Positions 14,845 through 19,869 of a stretch of 19,869 nt of DNA are shown here, one piece after another. Origin of the DNA: Anaerolineae bacterium (GTDB lineage: Bacteria; Chloroflexota; Anaerolineae; Aggregatilineales; Phototrophicaceae). The stretch spans positions 1 through 19,869 of the forward strand of contig JALONY010000115.1 of the NCBI GenBank assembly GCA_025454715.1, given 5' to 3'. Under the pieces are notes generated by a model, which saw only the letters and a list, made by a program, of their open reading frames with translations, had not been told where the DNA came from and made no database searches. Numbering within the stretch: position 1 is the first letter of the stretch; each line of letters begins with the position of its first letter. A program made the position numbers and the translations under genes.

Positions 14845-14878
14845 AAAACGCGCCACCTCCCGAGGTGGGGGCGGCGCG
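14845..14878 (-). terminator. Intrinsic terminator of the tlpA-ccdA operon
   Basis: On the minus strand after the ccdA stop, CGCGCC and ACCTC (interrupted by a 5-base bulge) pair with GAGGTGGCGCG, and TTTT (14848-14845) follows at once. The position at the end of the operon supports the call. Confidence 0.65.
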
Positions 14879-14906
14879 TGATGGCCAAGCCAGACATGGG
14901 CGCAGG

Positions 14907-15518
14907 TTAGGCCGTCAGGTTGGGCACGACCTCGGTGGCGAACCCGAACACACCGATGGCGACCAGCAACACACCCGCCGCCCGCGACAGGATACCGTGG
15001 TTGCGCGCCAGCCAGCCGGTGATGCGGCGCTGGGCGGGCAAGGCCACCCACGGCAACAGCACCAATGGCCAGCCGAACCCCAACCCAAAGGCCAAGAAAT
15101 ACAGCATCTCACCGGCGAAGGCGTCGGCTCCGACGGCACCGCGCAAGAAGGCCGCCGTGATGATGGGCCCCGTGCACGGCAGGGTCATCGGCCCCAGCAG
15201 CAAGCCGTACACATACGCCGTCAGGTAGGGGTTGCTGAGCACCGGCGACTGCGACACCGACAAGCGCGCAAACGGGTTGAACCCGAAAAACATGGCGAGG
15301 CCGAACACGATCACCAACAGCAAACCAATCACCAGCATCATCGACAAGATGCCCAGCAACACCACCAAGCCCAGCCAGCGCGAGGCACGCTGGGCTTTTT
15401 CGCTGTTGGCCGTGCCCGCCAAGAACGCGATGAGCCCCGGGTAGAGCGGCAGCAAACACACGTTGGTCAAGATGGCGCCGCTGCCCAGCCCGAACGCGGT
15501 AATCAGTTCGCCCCACAT
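14907..15518 (-). CDS. CcdA/DsbD-like thiol-disulfide transmembrane transporter, short form
   Basis: The 203-residue polytopic membrane protein matches the CcdA family. It carries redox Cys C21 in ILTNVCLLPLYPGL and C115 in GPMTLPCTGPII, and a C-terminal LLYF/LAFGLGFGWPLVLLP-type region. CcdA moves electrons from cytoplasmic thioredoxin to extracytoplasmic thiol proteins. It begins six bases after the tlpA-like stop on the same strand, so the two are co-transcribed and the lipoprotein is the likely electron acceptor. Between LSMMLVIGLLLVI and VFGLAMFFGFNPF the loop that usually separates two membrane helices appears to be missing, making the protein shorter than typical members. The frame is kept. 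This may be a genuine compact form or another internal deletion like those in livH and the DGPF genes. Confidence 0.85.
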   Translation of the reverse strand: MWGELITAFGLGSGAILTNVCLLPLYPGLIAFLAGTANSEKAQRASRWLGLVVLLGILSMMLVIGLLLVIVFGLAMFFGFNPFARLSVSQSPVLSNPYLTAYVYGLLLGPMTLPCTGPIITAAFLRGAVGADAFAGEMLYFLAFGLGFGWPLVLLPWVALPAQRRITGWLARNHGILSRAAGVLLVAIGVFGFATEVVPNLTA

Positions 15519-15524
15519 GGTCGG

Positions 15525-16187
15525 TTAGCCCCCGTTGGCGGCGGTCAGCTCGGCCACCAGTGCATCGACGCTATGAATCGTGCCGGCCACCAGCCCATCG
15601 GTCGTGCCGTCCGGCTTGACGACGAAGTGCGGGGTGGCGGGCGGGTTGGTGAAGCTGCGCCCGAACGCCTCGGAGAACGTAATCAGCGCCTCGGGCGACA
15701 AGACCGCGAACGTCCACGCGAATTCTTGCCGGTCGGCGTAGGCCGCGAGGTCGGCGCTGGTGATGTTGGTCTCCACGCTCAGGCCGATGAACACGTATTG
15801 CTCGGGGTCGAGGCGGGCGATGGCCTCGCGGACGTTGCGCATTTGGGCGCGGCAGTTGCTGCACCACGTCGCCATCGACTCGACGAACACGGTCTTACCG
15901 GCAAAGTCGGATAGGCGGAAGGTCGCGCCGGTGCGGGCGTCGGTCAATTCGGTGGTCAACCACGCGGCTTGCGCCCCCTGCGGGACTTCCGGCGCGGGCG
16001 TGTCGGTCGGCGGGGCGAGCACGCTGGCGGCGGGGTCGCTGGTTGGCGCAGCAACCTCGGCGGTCGGGGCGGCGGCCTCGGGGGTGGCGGTCGGCGGGGC
16101 GAGGGTCGGGGTCGGGGCGGCAGGCGCAGGGGCACATGCGCTGAGCACCAGCGCAAACAACACGGCAAATACGGTCAAACGGGGCAT
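15525..16187 (-). CDS. TlpA-like thioredoxin-fold lipoprotein
   Basis: The 220-residue product starts with a lipoprotein signal peptide whose lipobox ends in LVLSAC (Cys18 lipidated), followed by an Ala/Pro/Thr-rich linker to about residue 70. The rest is a TlpA/ResA-type thioredoxin domain. The redox motif WCSNC has Cys109 and Cys112, and a cis-Pro is expected at P186 in ATPHFVV. It would sit outside the membrane and reduce or exchange disulfides, for example in cytochrome c maturation or metal-protein assembly. ATG 16187 with AAGGA about 8 bases upstream is preferred over TTG six bases earlier. CcdA follows after six bases, giving a complete electron path. No cytochrome biogenesis genes are visible, so the final substrate is open. 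Confidence 0.9.
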   Translation of the reverse strand: MPRLTVFAVLFALVLSACAPAPAAPTPTLAPPTATPEAAAPTAEVAAPTSDPAASVLAPPTDTPAPEVPQGAQAAWLTTELTDARTGATFRLSDFAGKTVFVESMATWCSNCRAQMRNVREAIARLDPEQYVFIGLSVETNITSADLAAYADRQEFAWTFAVLSPEALITFSEAFGRSFTNPPATPHFVVKPDGTTDGLVAGTIHSVDALVAELTAANGG

Positions 16188-16364
16188 GTCCAATCCTTTT
16201 GGGCATCATCGGCAGATGGTATGGTTTCGTCTCAGAAGCCGCCAACGGATGAGCGTCTTACGTTGGGCGGGTTGGGTCTCAGCCAATCTTGAGGTGCGAC
16301 GCACCCTAAACCGGCTATCATACGTATCTAGGGATAGCACAGATAGATAGGGGAAACTGTCGTC
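16188..16364. promoter_or_regulatory. Divergent regulatory region between tlpA-like gene and membrane protein gene
   Basis: This 177-base stretch must drive both directions. It holds a perfect inverted repeat GGTGCG-A-CGCACC at 16293-16305, a good operator candidate. It also holds a third copy of the ATACGTAT palindrome at 16320-16327, the core found before the lacI-type and GH4 genes. For the minus strand TTGGCG and TACCAT spaced 18 bases form a weak promoter. For the plus strand TATCAT at 16316-16321 may be a -10, but no suitable -35 is seen. Confidence 0.5.
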
Positions 16365-17432
16365 ATGGCAACACTTCAGAGCGTCGAGCGGCAGGCCACG
16401 CGCCTACGCGCACAGAGCGGGCATCCGGTGGGTGGTGCGCGCTTCGATTGGGCAATGGTCGGGTTATCGGCCTTATTCTTGGCCGGTTTGTGGGTCGATG
16501 GCTGGGCGCACTTCCATGGGGAGGTCGATGGAAGCTTCTTCACGCCGTGGCACTTCTTGTTTTATGGTGCGTTCGGCACGGTAGCGCTGTTTTTGGGCTA
16601 CCACCAAGTCCGCAACGTCAACCGTGGGTACGCCTTCCGGCGCGCCTTGCCGGTTGGCTACGGCTTGTCCCTGTTGGGCGTGGGGGTGTTCGCCCTCAGC
16701 GGCTTCGCCGACATGATTTGGCACACCTTGTTCGGCATCGAGGGCGGTAGCGAGGCGCTGATGAGCCCGTCGCACATCGGCCTCGCCATCGGCATGACGT
16801 GGGTCTTCGCGGGGCCGGTGCGCGCCGCGTGGTTCCGCGCCAATGCCGAGCGCAGCGCGCACAACTGGGCGAACCTCGGCCCAATCGTCATCGGGAGCAG
16901 CATGTTGGTCACGCTGGCGATGTTCTTCACCAGCTACGCCAATCCGGTCGTCACGCCGGTGGTGTTGTACGGGCGGCGCTCTGCCAGCGAATACCAAGAC
17001 TTCGGCGTCGCCACCATCCTGATGATGGCGGCCATCCTGACCGGCTTCATCTTGCCGATGGTGCGCCGCTGGCGCGTGCCGTTCGGCACGTTTACGCTGA
17101 TGTTCACGCTCAGCACCGCCCTGCTGACCGTGCTCAACGACGCCTTCATCTTCATCATCGGGGCGGCGGTGGCCGGTCTGGTGACCGATGTGCTGGCGGC
17201 GCGCTGGCAACCCGCCGCCGGTGGCGCATGGCGTTTGCTGATGGTCACGTTCGCCGCGCCCGCGCTGTATTTCGCCGGGTACTTCGCCACCGTGCGCGTC
17301 ATCGAGGGCACCATGCCGTGGAGCATCCACGTCTGGACGGGCGCCATCGTCATCGCAGGGATGGTCGGCACCTCGCTGGCGCTGATGGTGATGGCGTCAG
17401 CCGCCCCCAACCGCGACCAACCCGCCGCCTAG
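16365..17432 (+). CDS. Histidine-rich multi-pass membrane protein of unknown function
   Basis: The 355-residue protein has about eight predicted hydrophobic segments. A conserved-looking cluster of His and Asp residues lies near membrane boundaries: DGWAHFHG (45-52, H49, H51), TPWH (H63), H80, ADMIWH (D116, H120) and SPSHIG (H137). Similar architecture is familiar from uncharacterised membrane proteins of high-GC bacteria; I cannot assign a function. The pattern would suit metal or heme binding or transport. An AGGGG site lies about 11 bases before ATG 16365. It is divergent from the tlpA-ccdA operon, sharing its regulatory region, which hints at a shared process such as metal handling or redox-protein maturation. 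The gene ends at a strong intrinsic terminator. Confidence 0.8.
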   Translation: MATLQSVERQATRLRAQSGHPVGGARFDWAMVGLSALFLAGLWVDGWAHFHGEVDGSFFTPWHFLFYGAFGTVALFLGYHQVRNVNRGYAFRRALPVGYGLSLLGVGVFALSGFADMIWHTLFGIEGGSEALMSPSHIGLAIGMTWVFAGPVRAAWFRANAERSAHNWANLGPIVIGSSMLVTLAMFFTSYANPVVTPVVLYGRRSASEYQDFGVATILMMAAILTGFILPMVRRWRVPFGTFTLMFTLSTALLTVLNDAFIFIIGAAVAGLVTDVLAARWQPAAGGAWRLLMVTFAAPALYFAGYFATVRVIEGTMPWSIHVWTGAIVIAGMVGTSLALMVMASAAPNRDQPAA

Positions 17433-17453
17433 CCCTGCACGGTTCGGCATCTG

Positions 17454-17491
17454 CGAGGCTGCGCGCTATAATGGCGCGCAGCCTCGTTTTT
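17454..17491 (+). terminator. Strong intrinsic terminator of the membrane protein gene
   Basis: A perfect 13-bp stem (17454-17466 with 17474-17486), a 7-base loop TATAATG and a five-T tract (17487-17491) follow the stop at 17432 by about 20 bases. This is the clearest intrinsic terminator in the window. The minus strand has no T-run, so it acts in one direction. Confidence 0.9.
17467..17472 (+). promoter_or_regulatory. TATAAT -10 candidate inside the terminator loop
   Basis: The loop of the preceding terminator is exactly TATAATG, the same -10 form used before the liv-type operon and the STAND gene. It lies 52 bases before ATG 17525, so it may be the promoter of the VOC/nucleotidyltransferase pair. 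The -35 position (about 17444-17449) is poor. The dual role is an inference. Confidence 0.45.
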
Positions 17492-17524
17492 CGTCATTGA
17501 CCACACCGAACGGACTGCTCGCGT

Positions 17525-18235
17525 ATGTTGCGCCTCGACCATCTCATCCTCGCCGTGTATGACCTCTCGACCGCCGTCGAGTCTTTCACCGCCCTCGGTT
17601 TCACCGTCACGCCCGGCGGGGTGCACGCCAGCGGCGCCACCCACAACGCCCTGATCGTGTTCGCCGACGGCACCTACCTCGAAATCATGGCGCCCACCGG
17701 CGAGCCAGCCAAACCCGACGCGCCCGATTACACCTTCTTGTTCGCCCGTGGCGAGGGCTGGGCGGGCATGTGCTTGTCGTCGGACGACCTGCCCGCCGAC
17801 CTCGCGCAGATGGCCGAGCGCGGCGCCAACGTCGGCAGCATCGGCGAGGGCGGGCGCGTGCGCCCCGACGGGGTCGAGATGCGCTGGCAATCGGCGTGGA
17901 TTGACGAGCAAGCCCTGCCGTTCGTGATGCAAGACCTGACCGACCGCGCCTTGCGCGTCAACACCGACCCCAGCCGCACCACCCATGCCAACGGCGCGAC
18001 TGGCATCGCCGAGGTATTCGTGACCGACTCGCCGTGGGGCGTGCCGGTGCCGCTCAACCGCCGGTTCGAGGCGGTCTTCGGGATGGCCGACGAGCGCGGG
18101 GTGTTCACCTGTGGCGACATCACCCTGTGGATGACCCCGCCCGGGGGCACGCACGACGCCGTGACCGGCCTCAAGCTGCACGGGCTGGCGCAAGCCGTCA
18201 GCGCCCACGGCGTGACGATTGAGCCGGTCGGCTGA
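17525..18235 (+). CDS. VOC/glyoxalase-like domain protein
   Basis: The 236-residue protein resembles the glyoxalase-like (VOC superfamily) group. It starts with MLRLDHLILAVYDLSTAVESF, where H6 is the usual first metal ligand, and has a first beta-alpha module ending in NALIVFADGTYLEIMAP, whose Glu is a candidate second ligand. A longer second part, including WGVPVPLNRRFEAVFGM, follows in place of a simple second module. Such proteins bind a metal and act on small molecules as dioxygenases, isomerases or lyases; the substrate cannot be read. The ribosome site before ATG 17525 is weak. A nucleotidyltransferase-like gene follows after 15 bases with a good ribosome site, so the two form an operon. 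A promoter may lie in the upstream terminator loop. Confidence 0.8.
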   Translation: MLRLDHLILAVYDLSTAVESFTALGFTVTPGGVHASGATHNALIVFADGTYLEIMAPTGEPAKPDAPDYTFLFARGEGWAGMCLSSDDLPADLAQMAERGANVGSIGEGGRVRPDGVEMRWQSAWIDEQALPFVMQDLTDRALRVNTDPSRTTHANGATGIAEVFVTDSPWGVPVPLNRRFEAVFGMADERGVFTCGDITLWMTPPGGTHDAVTGLKLHGLAQAVSAHGVTIEPVG

Positions 18236-18250
18236 AAGGCGGTATCCGAC

Positions 18251-19045
18251 ATGTCCCCCGACAATTATGAGCTGTTCTCGCGCTTGCTGGTCGAGCGCGC
18301 CGCCGCCGATGACAACGTGCTGGGTGTGGTGTTCTTGGGGTCGGCGGCCACCGCCCAACGCCGTGACGAATGGTCAGATCACGACTTCTTCTTAATTGTG
18401 CGCTCCGGCCTGCAAGAGCACTACCGCCAAGAGCTGTCGTGGCTCCCCGACCGTGAGCAAGTGGTCATGCACTACCGCGAGACCGCCCACGGCCTGACCG
18501 TGATTTACAGCTATGGCCACCTGATCGAGTTCGCCGTGTTCGACCTCGCCGAGCTGGACGACATCAAGGCCAACGATTACGCCGTCCTGCTCGACCGCGC
18601 CGACATCACCCCCAAGATGCAAGCCGCCGCCGCCCGCACCCACCCCGAGACGGTGGACTTGGCCGCCGCGACGCGCCACCTGATGCAAATCACGTTCGCG
18701 GGGGTCGGGCGCTGGGCACGCGGCGAGAGCATCAGCGCACACGCTTTCGTGCGGATGTACGCCCTGCGCCGCCTGCTCCAGATGTTGCCGTTGGTGCTCA
18801 CGCCGGACAACCGCGCCACCCTCGACTCGCTTGACCCGTACCGCCGTTTCGAGCAGGTGTTGCCGGAGCAAGGGGCGGAAATCGAGGCGTTGTTGCGCCA
18901 AGACATCCCCGAATGTGCGCTGGGCTATCTCGGGTTGCTGGAGCGCTATGTGCAGCCGCAACTCGGTGAGGCTTACCCCGCCGCGACCGCCGAGGTCTTG
19001 CGCCGCCACATCGCCAAAGCCCAAGCCCACCGGCGCGGGCACTAA
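18251..19045 (+). CDS. Nucleotidyltransferase-like protein
   Basis: The 264-residue product has the nucleotidyltransferase fold signature near its N-terminus: GS at 30-31 (VVFLGSAATAQ), then SDHDFFLIV with D43 and D45 as the metal-binding pair. This is the arrangement of aminoglycoside adenylyltransferase-like and other small nucleotidyltransferases. The remaining two thirds are helical and have no signature I recognise, so an antibiotic-resistance role should not be assumed. An AAAGGCGG site precedes ATG 18251, 15 bases after the VOC gene, indicating co-transcription. The last 40-odd bases of the gene are duplicated at the right edge of the window, beyond a toxin-antitoxin pair. A perfect 11-bp hairpin follows the stop. 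Confidence 0.75.
   Translation: MSPDNYELFSRLLVERAAADDNVLGVVFLGSAATAQRRDEWSDHDFFLIVRSGLQEHYRQELSWLPDREQVVMHYRETAHGLTVIYSYGHLIEFAVFDLAELDDIKANDYAVLLDRADITPKMQAAAARTHPETVDLAAATRHLMQITFAGVGRWARGESISAHAFVRMYALRRLLQMLPLVLTPDNRATLDSLDPYRRFEQVLPEQGAEIEALLRQDIPECALGYLGLLERYVQPQLGEAYPAATAEVLRRHIAKAQAHRRGH
18990..19032 (+). repeat. Left copy of a 43-base direct repeat (3' end of nucleotidyltransferase gene)
   Basis: This segment matches 19827-19869 at 42 of 43 positions, the single difference being C at 19021 against G at 19858. It encodes the residues around EVLRRHIAKAQAH near the protein's end. The window ends within the right copy, so the true length may be greater. Confidence 0.9.
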
Positions 19046-19060
19046 CCCTAAAGTATCAAC

Positions 19061-19090
19061 GACGCCTCATCAAAAATGTGATGAGGCGTC
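19061..19090. terminator. Perfect hairpin between convergent genes
   Basis: GACGCCTCATC (19061-19071) pairs perfectly with GATGAGGCGTC (19080-19090) across an 8-base loop. It lies between the nucleotidyltransferase stop (19045) and the toxin gene's stop (19116). There is no clear T-run on either side, so it may be a weak bidirectional terminator or a transcript-end stabiliser. Confidence 0.5.
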
Positions 19091-19115
19091 CTTCACATAT
19101 CACATCGGTCTGTTT

Positions 19116-19499
19116 TTACGGATAGTGTGGTGATTGCGCTAGAGCGCCGATAAGCGGGCGGAAGTGTTTCAAGTTTCTGGTTAGAAGCGGTATATTCAAT
19201 CGGTGATGACCAGCAGCAATCAAACAATCAAGCACATCGATTTGAAAATTCAATCGATGGTTAACCATAGCTTGGGTTGCCCAGTTAAAATCTTCTGAGG
19301 CAGGTTCTTGGATGATAAATTGCCCAAGAAATCGTATAGCGCGTTGTTGATGTTCACGACTTTGAACACCTTCTAGTATTTCTAGGACAACAAAGCGAGA
19401 AACCCCAAAAAGTCCTGTTTGCCTTTCTATCCACGCAATAGCTGGTGAATAACCCCGCAGCATATCAACAATGACGGACGTATCGAGCAAGGCATCCAT
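19116..19499 (-). CDS. VapC-like PIN-domain toxin
   Basis: The 127-residue protein has the PIN-domain plan: MDALLDTSVIVDMLRG with D6, FVVLEILEG with E40, IDVLDCLIAA with D91, and TRNLKHF near the end (N109). These acidic residues bind metal and cut RNA in VapC toxins. Its start overlaps the stop of the upstream small gene as TAATG, the usual coupling of antitoxin then toxin. Base composition is clearly more AT-rich than the surrounding genes, and the pair lies between two copies of a 43-base direct repeat, both signs of acquisition. Catalytic residues look intact, so activity is plausible. Target RNA is unknown. Confidence 0.9.
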   Translation of the reverse strand: MDALLDTSVIVDMLRGYSPAIAWIERQTGLFGVSRFVVLEILEGVQSREHQQRAIRFLGQFIIQEPASEDFNWATQAMVNHRLNFQIDVLDCLIAAGHHRLNIPLLTRNLKHFRPLIGALAQSPHYP

Positions 19500-19783
19500 T
19501 ATGATTTTCGTACCCTACGTTTGGCCTTGAGCTCATCGACCCACGCAGCACTATCCTCAATCCCTAAATCGCCCCACGCGCCAATGTCCGGCGAACGTGC
19601 AATCTCCGCTCCAGTTTTGGGCGTTCCATGCAGCAACCGCTCAATATCATCACTACTCATCATTTCAGGCGCCGAGTCGACGATGGGTTCACGCTGACGT
19701 GCTCGTACAACAAGCGAAAAGAGCTCTTCTTGTTCATGAGGTGCGAGACTTAAAACCTGTTCAACCAATTCTTTCAGCGTCAT
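19499..19783 (-). CDS. VapB-like antitoxin
   Basis: The 94-residue product precedes the PIN toxin and overlaps it by one base. It begins MTLKELVEQVLSLAPHEQEELF, predicted helical, and has a polar C-terminal half (VDELKAKRRVRKS) suited to wrapping the toxin. It does not show the AbrB or RHH DNA-binding pattern of the commonest antitoxins, so identity rests mainly on position and size. A GGAGG site lies 8 bases before ATG 19783. A TATACT -10-like element on the minus strand near 19824-19819 sits right at the inner edge of the flanking repeat. Confidence 0.78.
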   Translation of the reverse strand: MTLKELVEQVLSLAPHEQEELFSLVVRARQREPIVDSAPEMMSSDDIERLLHGTPKTGAEIARSPDIGAWGDLGIEDSAAWVDELKAKRRVRKS

Positions 19784-19826
19784 TATCTATGCCTCCGGTA
19801 TCACCTTTCCTCATCAACAGTATACC

Positions 19827-19869
19827 CCGAGGTCTTGCGCCGCCACATCGCCAAAGCGCAAGCCCACCG
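19827..19869 (+). repeat. Right copy of the 43-base direct repeat
   Basis: A copy of the 3' end of the nucleotidyltransferase gene (42 of 43 identical to 18990-19032), reaching the window edge. Just before it, TACCCCG also occurs before the left copy, where 12 further bases intervene. Homology may therefore begin slightly earlier with a small in-frame gap. Confidence 0.9.

Noticed and set aside
16341..16356. GATAG-like short tandem repeats before the membrane protein gene
   Set aside because: Too short and irregular to separate from chance.
18251..19045. Aminoglycoside resistance gene
   Set aside because: Only the general nucleotidyltransferase signature is visible. The C-terminal part does not allow a substrate call.

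Overview
The window is high-GC bacterial chromosome with compact, mostly operonic genes. The gene set (ECF42-type sigma factor with DGPF genes, a very large pseudokinase-STAND-TPR protein, lipoprotein TlpA plus CcdA, H-NOX with a soluble kinase, repeated TATAATG promoters) suggests a Chloroflexota-like organism. This is an inference from style and content; there is no rRNA or other phylogenetic marker here. No tRNA, rRNA, CRISPR array, transposase or phage gene was seen. || Layout. (1) 1-1722, minus strand: the 5' part of a GH4 alpha-galactosidase-like gene preceded by a LacI-family regulator. Matching ATACGTAT palindromes sit in front of both genes. (2) 1865-5461: a signalling locus. A four-gene plus-strand operon encodes an H-NOX heme sensor, a soluble PAS histidine kinase and two stand-alone receiver proteins. 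A third receiver protein is divergent, across a 448-base AT-rich intergenic region. (3) 5512-6245: a CPBP-family membrane protease-like gene with a near-consensus promoter covered by two tandem palindromes. (4) 6281-8885, minus strand: part of a branched-chain amino-acid-type ABC transporter (LivH, LivM, LivG). livH carries two frame-breaking lesions. (5) 9027-11098, plus strand: two tandem DGPF (YciI-like) genes, each broken by a deletion at the same position, followed by an intact ECF42-type sigma factor gene. (6) 11095-14649, minus strand: a 1184-residue protein with a degenerate protein-kinase domain, a STAND NTPase and a helical-repeat C-terminus, ending tail-to-tail in overlap with the sigma gene. 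(7) 14845-17491: a minus-strand tlpA-ccdA thiol-redox operon and a divergent histidine-rich membrane protein, whose gene ends in a perfect terminator with TATAAT in its loop. (8) 17525-19045, plus strand: a VOC/glyoxalase-like gene and a nucleotidyltransferase-like gene. (9) 19116-19783, minus strand: an AT-richer VapBC-like toxin-antitoxin pair, flanked by a 43-base direct repeat of the nucleotidyltransferase gene's 3' end. || How the parts work together. The strongest unit is the H-NOX/kinase/receiver locus: a gas- or redox-responsive heme protein probably controls the kinase in trans, and phosphate is distributed to two or three output-less receivers. The DGPF/ECF42 group is a known association but appears partly decayed. 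The tlpA-ccdA pair would move reducing equivalents across the membrane to a lipid-anchored thioredoxin-fold protein. Several genes carry internal deletions (livH, both DGPF copies, possibly ccdA). Whether these are real gene decay or assembly error is the main uncertainty for that part of the window.
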